DNA from: a virus | Length of the DNA stretch: 64,000 bases | Virus record (IMG/VR): IMGVR_UViG_3300034072_002191 | Span: 16,692 to 80,691 of that record | Direction: 5' to 3' (one strand) | In this document: positions 41,509-49,608 of the stretch, in pieces | Position numbering within the stretch: the stretch's first letter is position 1 | How the letters are laid out: every line of letters begins with the position of its first letter | Made by a program: the position numbers and the translations under genes | The notes under the pieces: generated by a model | The model's input: the letters and a program-made list of their open reading frames with translations, nothing else | What the model was told of the DNA's origin: nothing | The model's database searches: none

Positions 41509-42494
41509 GCGAGCAGCCTCGCCCGCCCGGGCGACCGGACGCCATCAAGACGTTGGGCGGCAAGCCCCTGCCGGGCGCGAAGCCCGCTGCCGCGGTGCCG
41601 GGCCGGCCGCGCGCGATCATCGGCAACGTGCAGGGCCGCGAACGCCCTGGCGCGCTGCCGCTCCCCGCCGATCGCAAGGTGTCCGCCTTCTCGCCGGCGT
41701 CTGTGCTCGATCGCTGGGGCGAGGATGCGGCTGGTATCCGCCCGGCCGCGCTCGAGCAGGGCGATTCGACGATCACTATGTTCGACGTGATCGGCGAAGA
41801 CTGGTGGACCGGCGGCGGCGTGACCGCGAAGAAGGTCGGCGCCCAGCTCCGGGCGATCGGCAATCGCCCAATCGAAGTGCAGATCAACAGCGGCGGCGGC
41901 GACATGTTCGAGGGCCTCGCGATCTACAACGTGCTTCGCGAGCATCCCGCCGAGGTGACGGTCAAGGTCATGGGCATGGCGGCTTCGGCCGCCTCCATCA
42001 TCGCCATGGCTGGGGACCGCGTCGAGATCGGCGCCGCCAGCTTCATCATGATTCATAATTGCTGGGTCGTGGCGTCGGGCAACCGCCACGACATGGCCGA
42101 AGTCGCCGCCTATCTGGCGCCGTTCGACCAGGCCATGGCCGATGTCTACGCCCAGCGGACCGGCAAGACGGCCGCCGACGTCGCGAAGTGGATGGATGCC
42201 GAGACCTACATGTCGGGCAGCACCGCGATCGAGCGCGGATTCGCCGATGCTCTCCTCTCGGCTGACCAGATGAAGGTCGACGAGAAGGCCAAAGCTTCCG
42301 ACCGCGAGGTGAACGAGGTTCGTGCACTCGAGATGACGCTGCTTGCCAGCGGCATGTCGCGCGCGCAGGCCCGCGCCCGCATCAAAGCACTCAAGGGCAC
42401 GCCGGACGCTGCCCGCGAGCCCGCCGACACGCCTGGCGCTGGCGGCAATGACCTGCTCGGCCCGCTGGCCGGGCTCCTCAACAGCCTGAAGTAG
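41505..42494 (+). CDS. ClpP-like prohead protease
   Basis: 329 aa. ClpP fold: INSGGGDMFEGLAIYN, the nucleophile Ser161 in GMAASAASIIAM, and His184 in FIMIHNCW. It has a 60-residue basic, proline-rich N-terminal extension and a C-terminal helical part that may act in scaffolding. Processes the capsid before maturation. The extension is longer than in typical members. Confidence 0.9.
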   Translation: MSEQPRPPGRPDAIKTLGGKPLPGAKPAAAVPGRPRAIIGNVQGRERPGALPLPADRKVSAFSPASVLDRWGEDAAGIRPAALEQGDSTITMFDVIGEDWWTGGGVTAKKVGAQLRAIGNRPIEVQINSGGGDMFEGLAIYNVLREHPAEVTVKVMGMAASAASIIAMAGDRVEIGAASFIMIHNCWVVASGNRHDMAEVAAYLAPFDQAMADVYAQRTGKTAADVAKWMDAETYMSGSTAIERGFADALLSADQMKVDEKAKASDREVNEVRALEMTLLASGMSRAQARARIKALKGTPDAAREPADTPGAGGNDLLGPLAGLLNSLK

Positions 42495-42510
42495 ACCAGG
42501 AGAAGCCCCC

Positions 42511-43905
42511 ATGAAGTTCAGCACCCGCACCGCCCTTGCGGCGGTGGCGACCGTCCTCGCGCATCCGTTCCGCGCGGCGGCAGCGCCCAAGCCCAGCCTG
42601 ACCCTGAAGGCGCCGACGCTCGGCGACCTCGCCGCCGCCGGCAGCATCACGGTACCGCGCGCGATTGCGACCGCCCGCGTCCGCATGGATGCGAGCGACC
42701 CCAAGGCCTTGATCGAGCAGATCAACGCGGCGGTGAAGGAGATGCGCGACGTCAACGACCAGCGCCTGAGCAAGCTCGAAGCCAAGGTCGATCCGCTCGA
42801 CGCGCAGCAGTTCGAGAAGATCAGCGCGACGGTCACGGACCTCGAAAGCGCGCTGAATGCCATCAACGCGAAGATTGCCTCTGCGGCGCTCGACGGCGCG
42901 GGGCGCAATCAGCCGAAGGACCCGGAGTATTCCGACCGGTTCAACGCATGGTTCCGCGGCGGCAAGCACGAAGACGATCTGAAGGCGCTTCATCGTCCGG
43001 GCGGCGTCCGTGCCGCAATGACCGAAGGCTCGCAGGCCGATGGCGGCCTTACCACGCCGGTCGAGTGGGACCGCACCATCGAGGGGCGCCTGAAGCTGAT
43101 CTCGCCGATGCGCCAGAATGCCCAGGTGCAGGTGACGTCGCGCGCCGGCTTCACCAAGCTGTTCACCGACCGCCAGGTCGGCAGCGGCTGGGTCGGTGAG
43201 ACCGCGGCGCGTCCGGCCACGTCCACGCCGCAGTTCACTGCGCTGACTTTCGGCAATGGCGAGATCTACGCCAACCCGGCCGCGTCCCAGACGCTGCTCG
43301 AGGACAGCGAGATCGATATCGAGGCTTGGCTCGCGGGCGAGGTCGAGACCGAGTTCGAGCGTCAGGAATCGATCGCCTTTCTCAGCGGCGACGGCGTGAA
43401 CAAGCCCTACGGCTTGCTCACCTATGTGACCGGCGGCGCCAATGCGGCGCGTCACCCCTGGGGCGACATCAAGCTCGCCGCCTCCGGCGCCGCGGCTGCG
43501 TTCACCTCGGACGCGATCATCGACCTGATCTACTCGCTGCCTGCGGCCTATTCGCAGGGCGCCAAGTTCTACACCAACCGCACGTCCCTTGCGGCCATGC
43601 GGAAGCTGAAGGACGGGCAGGGCAATTACCTGTGGCAGCCCACCTATGTCGCTGGCCAGCCGTCCACGCTCGCCGGCTACGGCGTGATCGACATGCCCGA
43701 CATGCCGAACGCCGCGGCGGGCAACGTCGCACTGCTGTTCGGTGACATGGCCCGGACCTACCTGATCATCGACCGGCGCGGCGTGATGATGCTGCGCGAC
43801 CCGTACACCAACAAGCCGTTCGTCAGCTTCTACACCACGAAGCGCGTCGGCGGCGGCGTCCAGAACCCGGACGCGATGAAGGCGATGAAGATCGCCGCCA
43901 GCTGA
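42511..43905 (+). CDS. major capsid protein (HK97 gp5-like)
   Basis: 464 aa with AGGAGA before the ATG. Residues 60-130 are the coiled-coil delta (scaffold) part (KALIEQINAAVKEMRDVNDQ); the HK97 fold follows (GSQADGGLTTPVEWDRTI, YANPAASQTLLEDSEIDIEA, FLSGDGVNKPYGLL). The first 58 residues are odd: a basic, hydrophobic start (MKFSTRTALAAVATVLAHPF) that looks like a signal peptide, upstream of the normal family start. Presumably removed by the prohead protease. Confidence 0.93.
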   Translation: MKFSTRTALAAVATVLAHPFRAAAAPKPSLTLKAPTLGDLAAAGSITVPRAIATARVRMDASDPKALIEQINAAVKEMRDVNDQRLSKLEAKVDPLDAQQFEKISATVTDLESALNAINAKIASAALDGAGRNQPKDPEYSDRFNAWFRGGKHEDDLKALHRPGGVRAAMTEGSQADGGLTTPVEWDRTIEGRLKLISPMRQNAQVQVTSRAGFTKLFTDRQVGSGWVGETAARPATSTPQFTALTFGNGEIYANPAASQTLLEDSEIDIEAWLAGEVETEFERQESIAFLSGDGVNKPYGLLTYVTGGANAARHPWGDIKLAASGAAAAFTSDAIIDLIYSLPAAYSQGAKFYTNRTSLAAMRKLKDGQGNYLWQPTYVAGQPSTLAGYGVIDMPDMPNAAAGNVALLFGDMARTYLIIDRRGVMMLRDPYTNKPFVSFYTTKRVGGGVQNPDAMKAMKIAAS

Positions 43906-43994
43906 TCGCTGACGATCTCCGGGCCGGCTTCGGCTGGCCCGGTTGATCGAAGCGGCGCCGCGTAGCGCCGTTTCGGTCAACCATGGAGGCCCCC

Positions 43995-44222
43995 ATGACC
44001 ACGAAGAACCCGACTGCTGCGGCGTCGACCGCGAAGACCACCGACACCGGCCGCTTCGGCGCCTCTGGCGCTCCTGGCGTCGACGTCGACCTCGATACCT
44101 CTCACCCGGCGCTCGATGCGGACCCGCGCGCGAACACCACCGCCGAGCAGAACCAGATCGACTTCAACGACCCGGCGAAAACCAGCCAGGAGGCTGTCGA
44201 GGATACGCTGAAGGCGAAGTGA
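43995..44222 (+). CDS. small disordered protein after the capsid gene
   Basis: 75 aa from the ATG with GGAGG five bases upstream (an ATG at 43983 overlaps that site and is less likely). Threonine, alanine and aspartate rich, no fold evident. Position suggests a minor structural or assembly protein. Confidence 0.6.
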   Translation: MTTKNPTAAASTAKTTDTGRFGASGAPGVDVDLDTSHPALDADPRANTTAEQNQIDFNDPAKTSQEAVEDTLKAK

Positions 44223-44278
44223 CCACGGGCCGCGCCTCACCGCGCGGCCCAACCCCTGCACGACCATAGGAGGGCCCC

Positions 44279-45067
44279 TTGGCCGACAATGTCACCACCC
44301 CCGTTGCCGACGGCAAGGTTCTTGCCTTCAAGGATATCGGCGGCATCCTGTTCGCCCTGAACCTGCTCGTGGACGCTGCCGGGCAGGATGTGATGGGTCT
44401 GGTAGCCGCCAGTCCCGCCGCCAACACCATGCTTGGGCGGTTGAAGGCGATCGCCGATCTGCTGACGTCGCAGAACGGCTATGTCGACGGGCTGGAAGGA
44501 TTGCAGACGGCCGGCAACGCCACCCTGACCCAGATCGCGGGCTATCTGGACGGCGTCGAGGGGCTGCTCGCAGCCGCGACCCCGCCGGGCGAGAGCTACA
44601 TCGGCCGCCTTGGCGGCGATGTGCTGACTGCGCCCGGTAGCACGCCGACGGTCAGCACCACCGCTTATGCCAGCGGCAATGTAGTCGGTAGTCTGATCAC
44701 CTTCACCGGCGCCGCGCGCCTGGCGGCCGGTTCGGGCCTCATCCAGGCGGCAAGCGTGATGTCCAAGAGCGCGCAGACCGCAGCGCTCGATCTCCTGATC
44801 TTCTCCGCGAATCCGTCAGCATCCACGTTCACGGACAAGGCGGCCGTCGCGATCAATGCCGCCGACCTCGACAAGCTGGTCGGCGTGATCCACCTGACCG
44901 ATTGGTCGGCGCTCGGCACTGCCTCGATTGCCCAGGCGGTCGGTGGCGGGCTTCCCTTCAAGCTGGCATCCGGCACCTCGATCTACGGCGTGCTGGTCGC
45001 GCGCGCGGCGATAACGCTGGCCTCGACGTCCGATCTCACGCCGTCGCTCCGGATCATTCCGGGCTGA
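44279..45067 (+). CDS. putative capsid-associated protein, TTG start
   Basis: 262 aa. The start is a TTG with AGGAGG at ideal spacing; there is no competing ATG. The N-terminal part is helical with repeated GYVDGLEGL / GYLDGVEGL, the C-terminal 130 residues a beta-sandwich (GSLITFTGAARLAAGSGLI). Probably a head fibre or decoration protein; inferred from place and shape. Confidence 0.65.
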   Translation: MADNVTTPVADGKVLAFKDIGGILFALNLLVDAAGQDVMGLVAASPAANTMLGRLKAIADLLTSQNGYVDGLEGLQTAGNATLTQIAGYLDGVEGLLAAATPPGESYIGRLGGDVLTAPGSTPTVSTTAYASGNVVGSLITFTGAARLAAGSGLIQAASVMSKSAQTAALDLLIFSANPSASTFTDKAAVAINAADLDKLVGVIHLTDWSALGTASIAQAVGGGLPFKLASGTSIYGVLVARAAITLASTSDLTPSLRIIPG

Positions 45068-45080
45068 TCGGAGGCTCGCC

Positions 45081-45581
45081 ATGCTGACACAGCTCATTGC
45101 CCTTGGCCTGTTCGCCGCGCCGAGCGGTGGCACGGCGGAGAAGGGCGCGGTGATTGCCACGCCGGATCGCACCGCCAGCATGACGGTGGTGCAACCGAGC
45201 GCCTCCCGCGGCACGGCGCTGCCCCTCGGCGCGGCTGCATGGGCGCAGCAGTTCGATCCCGGCGACCACGCACCATACGCGATCGACTTCACCGAGCTGC
45301 TCGACGAGGATGAAGGCATCGCCAAGATCGAGGCGGTCAAGGTTTCCTCGACCGCCGCACTGCTCGGCATCGGTGTCGATGCGGCATCCGGCTACCGGCC
45401 CATCATCGACGCGGCCGGCAAGAAGATCCAGCTCTGGTTTCTGGTCGACCAGGCTTTCTGGGAATCCTCCTCGTTCGCGGCAGACGGCGTGCTCCTGCCG
45501 GTGTCCGTTCGCATCGTGACCGATGCCACCTCGCCCAAGCGCTATGAGCGCACGGCGATCTTGACGGTCCGGCAGCTGTGA
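45081..45581 (+). CDS. hypothetical structural protein of the head-tail region
   Basis: 166 aa. After a hydrophobic start the protein is beta-rich (AAWAQQFDPGDHAPYAIDF, VLLPVSVRIVTDAT, YERTAILTVRQL), like phage fibre or adaptor domains with an Ig-like fold. Stop overlaps the next GTG start. Function unknown. Confidence 0.6.
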   Translation: MLTQLIALGLFAAPSGGTAEKGAVIATPDRTASMTVVQPSASRGTALPLGAAAWAQQFDPGDHAPYAIDFTELLDEDEGIAKIEAVKVSSTAALLGIGVDAASGYRPIIDAAGKKIQLWFLVDQAFWESSSFAADGVLLPVSVRIVTDATSPKRYERTAILTVRQL

Positions 45582-45799
45582 AGATCGAGAATGGCGACCG
45601 GGTGCGGCTGGAGATCGCTGGCGTGTTCGACGGCTGGGCCGGCCGCCAGGGCAATCGCGTCTCCTTCCTGCCCAACCGAACCGCGGCGCGGCCGGAGAGC
45701 GTCAAGGGGGGCATGCTCGACGGCAAGCCTGTGCGCCTGGCGACCAGCGTGGAGGGGGCCGGCCCGTTCTACACCGCGCGATTCGAGGCGATCGAATGA
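45578..45799 (+). CDS. small beta-rich protein
   Basis: 73 aa from a GTG with GTGA overlap; MKIENGDRVRLEIAGVFDGW then RPVRLATSVEGAGP-type strands suggest an SH3-like barrel. Overlaps the next gene by ATGA. Unknown role in the head-tail region. Confidence 0.6.
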   Translation: MKIENGDRVRLEIAGVFDGWAGRQGNRVSFLPNRTAARPESVKGGMLDGKPVRLATSVEGAGPFYTARFEAIE

Positions 45800-46425
45800 C
45801 CATCTCTGAAATGCGCGCACTGGTTGGGCTACCCGACAACGCCACCGACGCAGAGGTGGTCGCCGCCTATGCGGCGCTCACCGACGATGCACCGCAGCCC
45901 AGCCTGCCGCTGGTCGAGCCGCTCACCGTCGAGCAGGCGCGCATGCAGTGCCGGATCGACGACGACGTTGAGGATGCGCTCATCGCGCAGAAGATCCGCG
46001 CCGCGCGCGAATGGGTCGAGCGGCATACGGGTCGCATCCTCGCGCAGCGGACGCTGACGGCCGGGTTTTCCGGTTGGGGCAAGGCATTAACGATCTACCG
46101 CCGCCCTGTGGTCTCGATCGACGCTATCGCGTTCAACGGCGTCGACGGCGACGCGACCTTCACCGATTTCGGCACCGCGCTCGGCGTCTATCCGACCCGC
46201 ATCGTGCCCGCCGCGCGCACGTGCTGGCCGCGGCTGCGGCCCGGCGGCGGCGTCACCGTCGCCTATACCGCGGGCTACGACGCCGGGAAGGTGCCGCTTC
46301 TCTATGTCGAGGCGATGCAGGTTCTCGTTGCCGGCATGATGACCGATCGGACAGGGGGGTACGAGCAGGCGATCGCCGCCGCCAAGAACATGCTCGAGCA
46401 TGCTGCGCGGGCGACGCGCGTCTGA
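45796..46425 (+). CDS. head-tail connector protein (gp6-like)
   Basis: 209 aa. From residue 45 it matches the HK97 gp6 family: VEQARMQCRIDDDVEDALIA, AAREWVERHTGRIL, PVVSIDAIAF. The first 45 residues are an extra helical domain (ISEMRALVGLPDNATDAEVV). Builds the ring below the portal. Confidence 0.85.
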   Translation: MTISEMRALVGLPDNATDAEVVAAYAALTDDAPQPSLPLVEPLTVEQARMQCRIDDDVEDALIAQKIRAAREWVERHTGRILAQRTLTAGFSGWGKALTIYRRPVVSIDAIAFNGVDGDATFTDFGTALGVYPTRIVPAARTCWPRLRPGGGVTVAYTAGYDAGKVPLLYVEAMQVLVAGMMTDRTGGYEQAIAAAKNMLEHAARATRV

Positions 46426-46805
46426 TGGCGATGATCCAGCCGGGGCGGCTGAACCGCCGGATCCAGATCGAGCGCCCAGTTGCCGACACCAGCCTCGACG
46501 GGGCGGGCTCCGGCACTTGGGCGGCGGTTGGCTTACCGGTGTGGGCCGAGGTGCAGGATGCGCTTCCGAGCCGCGGTGAGAAGGTCGCTGACGGCGTCAA
46601 TATCTCCGCGCGTCCTGCGCGCATCCGCATGCGCTACCGCCGGGACATCACCAGCGACATGCGCTTCGTGCTGCTCCGGAAGGAAGGCGCCACCTACGTG
46701 GCGGATCGCATCCTCCAGATCGTCTCCGGCCCGGCGGAGTTGGGCTTCCACGAAGGGCTGGAATTCATGGCCGAGGACTATCGCCCGGCCGGGAACCCTG
46801 CCTGA
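46425..46805 (+). CDS. head-closure (head-tail adaptor) protein
   Basis: 126 aa: MAMIQPGRLNRRIQIERPVA, WAEVQDALPSRGEKVADG and YVADRILQIVSG match the SPP1 gp16/HK97 gp7-like stopper family. TGATG overlaps on both sides. It closes the head until the tail binds. Confidence 0.88.
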   Translation: MAMIQPGRLNRRIQIERPVADTSLDGAGSGTWAAVGLPVWAEVQDALPSRGEKVADGVNISARPARIRMRYRRDITSDMRFVLLRKEGATYVADRILQIVSGPAELGFHEGLEFMAEDYRPAGNPA

Positions 46806-47335
46806 TGGTGACGGTCCGCGGGCGTGACTACCTGCAGCGCTACATGGGCAAGCTGCCCCAGGAGATCGAGGCAAAACTGCTGCGAGGCGCTGGCCGAACT
46901 GGTGGGAAGGTCGTTGCGGACGACGCGCGCGACCGCGCGCTGTCGGAGGAGGTCCGCGATAACATCGTCGTGAAGGTATCCAACCGGGATGGCCGGATCG
47001 TTGTCAGGATCACTGTTCGCCAGGGTTGGAGCTATTCGCTTGGCGTCTGGCAGGAATGGGGCACCGAACCGCACTTCATCAAGGTCGCCGAGGATCAGCG
47101 TCAGGGACGCAGCATCGGACGCATCAACAAGCTGGTGAAAGAGGAGTCGCTCGTGATCAACGGGCAGTTCGTCGGCGATACCGTGCACCACCCCGGCGCC
47201 CGCGAGGCGCCATTCCTCCGCCCAGCGCTGGACCTGCGCAGCGGCGACGCGATCGCCGCGGCACAGGCCTACATCAACAGCCGGATCGTCGGCGGAAAGA
47301 TCGTGGGCGCCGAGGACATCGAGGACGAGCAATGA
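46805..47335 (+). CDS. HK97 gp10-like tail completion protein
   Basis: 176 aa. Family marks: IEAKLLRGAGRTGGKVVADD, VWQEWGTEPHFIKV and HHPGARAEAPFLRPAL-like end (positions 47191-47226). Works at head-tail joining or tail termination. Overlaps both neighbours. Confidence 0.88.
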   Translation: MVTVRGRDYLQRYMGKLPQEIEAKLLRGAGRTGGKVVADDARDRALSEEVRDNIVVKVSNRDGRIVVRITVRQGWSYSLGVWQEWGTEPHFIKVAEDQRQGRSIGRINKLVKEESLVINGQFVGDTVHHPGAREAPFLRPALDLRSGDAIAAAQAYINSRIVGGKIVGAEDIEDEQ

Positions 47336-47745
47336 CGGACGTCGTCGAGGGAGCGGACATCGTCGGTGCGCTGCTCCGCGATTTCACGGACCTCACCGCG
47401 ATCGTGCCGCCCGAGCGGATCAAGATCGGAGCGCTGCCCGAACAGGCGCCACTGCCGCAGGTGCTGATCAGCACCACCAGCACGGTGGAGCGCAAGCCCC
47501 TGACGCGCGGGGCGCTGGTGCGGACGGTCGAGCGGGTGTCCGTGCGCGTCCGCGCCGACAATCTGCGCGATCAGCGCCGTCTCCGCCGCCTGGTTGTTCG
47601 CTGCTGCGCACACCGGACGGGCGACATCGGCGGCGGTTCGGCCGTTTCGATCACCACCGACGGCGCTGGACCGGAGGGTATTGGCCTCGGCGGCGCTTTC
47701 GAACGAACCCAGGACCTCCGCGTCAGTCACGACGTCGCGGTCTGA
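47332..47745 (+). CDS. tail terminator-like protein (DUF3168)
   Basis: 137 aa from an ATGA overlap. ADIVGALLRDFTDLTAIVPP, PLPQVLISTTSTVE and a final ERTQDLRVSHDVAV follow the DUF3168 pattern. Caps the tail tube and joins it to the head. Confidence 0.82.
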   Translation: MTDVVEGADIVGALLRDFTDLTAIVPPERIKIGALPEQAPLPQVLISTTSTVERKPLTRGALVRTVERVSVRVRADNLRDQRRLRRLVVRCCAHRTGDIGGGSAVSITTDGAGPEGIGLGGAFERTQDLRVSHDVAV

Positions 47746-47774
47746 TCTTCCGCAAGCGCCGCGGCGCCCATGGA

Positions 47775-47868
47775 CCCCTCGTAGCTCAGGATGCGCGCGA
47801 AGAGCGCCCGGCACCCGCCGGGAGGTCGCCTGGTGAAAGTCCAGGCCGAGGGAGCGGCTTTACCACCA
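47775..47868 (+). ncRNA. tRNA-like structured RNA upstream of tail genes (candidate)
   Basis: The sequence can fold into a cloverleaf: acceptor-like CCCTCG (47776-47781) with CGAGGG (47847-47852), D-arm-like TAGCTCAGGAT...GAGC, anticodon-arm-like CCCGG/CCGGG with a six-base loop, and GCCTGG/CCAGGC with a seven-base loop, then a tail ending ACCACCA. It is not a normal tRNA: the T loop is TGAAAGT, the anticodon loop has six bases, and CCA is not at the usual place. Could be a decayed tRNA or a mRNA control element. Confidence 0.4.
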
Positions 47869-47880
47869 GAGGAGACGACA

Positions 47881-48081
47881 ATGGCCGAAACGAAGAGGGG
47901 CTATGTGCCCACCACGTTCAAGGATGCCGGCACCGAGAAGGAATATGCCGGCGGCAAGGAACACGACTTCACCCACGGCGAATACGACAACTTCAAGGCC
48001 GCCGGCCTGATCGGCGACAAGCCGGCCGCTGGCGATGCCAAGGCGCCCACCAATCCCGCGAAGGGCGGCACCGCCGCCTGA
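47881..48081 (+). CDS. small hypothetical protein before the tail tube
   Basis: 66 aa from an ATG preceded by AGAGGAG. MAETKRGYVPTTFKDAGTEK followed by a low-complexity Ala/Lys end. It matches in place the small disordered protein before the tail tube gene of the inner phage. Unknown function. Confidence 0.65.
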   Translation: MAETKRGYVPTTFKDAGTEKEYAGGKEHDFTHGEYDNFKAAGLIGDKPAAGDAKAPTNPAKGGTAA

Positions 48082-48153
48082 TCCCGTCGGCCGAGGTTGC
48101 GCGGCCGATGCCCGCCGGCACCGCCGGCCCACCGCCCATGAAGGAGTAAAATT

Positions 48154-48600
48154 ATGGGTCTCGAAACCGGAGCAGGGTCGTCGATCGCCATTTCGGTCGC
48201 CGCCCCCGCCACCCAGGACACCGCAGGCTATGCAGCGTTGACCTACACGGAAGGCGGAAACTGCGAGAAGATCGGCACCATTGGTGCGACCTTTGCGAAG
48301 ACTGAGTTTCAGCCCCTCAAGGGGCCGAAGCAGAAGCTCAAGGGCAGCCCCGACTATGGGTCGCTCCAGCCGTCGTTCGCCGTCGACGATACGGACGCCG
48401 GTCAGACGCTCTTTCGGACCGCCGCAGACGACGAGACGAACGCGCTCTTTTCGTTCCGTGTCACCAAGCAGAACGGCGCCAAGCGCTACTTCCAGGGGCG
48501 TGTTTTCGGCTGGTCGGAGACGATCGACGGAGCAGATCCTGTCGTCATGGCCGCCCCGACCGTCGAGATCTGCACGAAGGTTGTGAAGGCAGCCTCCTGA
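48154..48600 (+). CDS. major tail (tube) protein, outer prophage
   Basis: 148 aa with AAGGAG upstream. MGLETGAGSSIAISVAAP, TFAKTEFQPLKGPKQKLKG and FSFRVTKQNGAKRYFQGRV fit lambda gpV-like tube subunits of siphophages. Lies just before the G/GT chaperone as expected. Confidence 0.85.
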   Translation: MGLETGAGSSIAISVAAPATQDTAGYAALTYTEGGNCEKIGTIGATFAKTEFQPLKGPKQKLKGSPDYGSLQPSFAVDDTDAGQTLFRTAADDETNALFSFRVTKQNGAKRYFQGRVFGWSETIDGADPVVMAAPTVEICTKVVKAAS

Positions 48601-48703
48601 TCCTGCCCGGCGCCCGCGACGCCGGTACCTCTATGCGCCAGCTCGCCGCGTGATCGCGGGATGCGTGACGGGCTGGCGCACCAATCCCGCGAAAGGCTAT
48701 CCC

Positions 48704-49120
48704 ATGTTCGATATCACCACGCAGGCGGTCGCCGATACCGCCCCCATCCATCTCAAGAGCGCTACCGGCGAACCGCTGTATGCCGATGCGGAGCGCACCA
48801 AGCCGGTCCAGATCATCATGCACAGTCCGGGCAGCAAGGCGTTCTCCGCCGTCGAGACCGCGCAGTCCGCCCGCGCCGTGAAGCGGCTCAAGGCGAATGA
48901 CGGCGAACTCAGCGCGACCAGTGCCGAAGAGCGCCTCCAGCAGACGGCCGAGGACCTCGCGGCACTCACCGTCCGCTTCGAAAACTTCACCTATCCGCCG
49001 GCGGGCGATGCGCAGGGCGCCGAGCTGTTTAAGGCGTTCTACGCAGATCCGAAGCTCGGCCACTTCGCCAAGCAGGTCTCGAAATTCGTGACCGAATGGA
49101 GCAACTTCACGGGAAAGTAA
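48704..49120 (+). CDS. tail assembly chaperone, G-like short form (outer prophage)
   Basis: 138 aa (MFDITTQAVADTAPIHLKSA...). AAAGG lies upstream. The last codons are GGA AAG TAA, preceded by G, giving lambda's exact slippery heptamer G-GGA-AAG with the stop directly after. Most ribosomes make this short form; a minority slip -1 to make a 286-aa GT-like fusion. Confidence 0.85.
   Translation: MFDITTQAVADTAPIHLKSATGEPLYADAERTKPVQIIMHSPGSKAFSAVETAQSARAVKRLKANDGELSATSAEERLQQTAEDLAALTVRFENFTYPPAGDAQGAELFKAFYADPKLGHFAKQVSKFVTEWSNFTGK
49111..49117 (+). promoter_or_regulatory. programmed -1 frameshift site GGGAAAG
   Basis: Identical to the phage lambda G/T slippery sequence, in the correct phase (G GGA AAG TAA). 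The -1 frame continues for 148 codons after the slip. Confidence 0.88.
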
Positions 49121-49563
49121 GTCGCCAGCTGACCGTTTTCGTCCGGCAGATGGCTTGGCTCAACACCGTGCCCAAGCCGGACGAGCGGACCAGACGGGCG
49201 CGGGCGAACGCGCCGCTGCCCACACTGACTCGCGCCGAGAAAATGAAGCGGGATCGCATCTCGGTCCCGATGCCTCCGAACCCGCTTCCGCACATCGTAG
49301 AGCGTCTGCTTGAGATAGGGCTCAGCGAGGCGGCGGGTATGGGCGTTGGGCCGGTCAGCTGGCTTACGATCGACGCGTGGTGCCGGCTGCGCGGAATTGA
49401 TCTCCCGGCTTGGGAGGCGCTCCTGATCCGACGGCTGTCGGTCGAATATGTGGCTGAGCAGCGGCGCGCCGAGAGCGAGAACTGTCCGCCGCCCTGGCGC
49501 TGGCAGGTCACCGAAGCAGAAAAGAAAGCCGAGATCGCCGCGCTGGAGATGGTGCTCGGATAA
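49117..49563 (+). CDS. tail assembly chaperone extension (T-like, by -1 frameshift)
   Basis: Read in the -1 frame from the slippery site: VSRQLTVFVRQMAWLNTVPK... 148 aa. An ATG at 49096 in the same frame exists but has no ribosome-binding site. Contains basic residues and a helical C-terminus (TEAEKKAEIAALEMVLG). As in lambda gpGT, it should link tube protein and tape measure during assembly. Confidence 0.8.
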   Translation, partial: VSRQLTVFVRQMAWLNTVPKPDERTRRARANAPLPTLTRAEKMKRDRISVPMPPNPLPHIVERLLEIGLSEAAGMGVGPVSWLTIDAWCRLRGIDLPAWEALLIRRLSVEYVAEQRRAESENCPPPWRWQVTEAEKKAEIAALEMVLG

Positions 49564-49608
49564 CTCAACCATGCCCTGCTTCGGTAGGGATGATCGTGGA
49601 GGTTGCCC

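Noticed and set aside
41385-42908. 507-codon minus-strand frame opposite the protease and capsid genes
   Set aside because: Antisense to unmistakable ClpP-like and capsid genes; composition is that of a shadow frame.
47775-47868. A functional tRNA gene
   Set aside because: The T loop lacks TTC, the anticodon loop has six bases and the CCA is displaced; I list it only as a tRNA-like candidate RNA.
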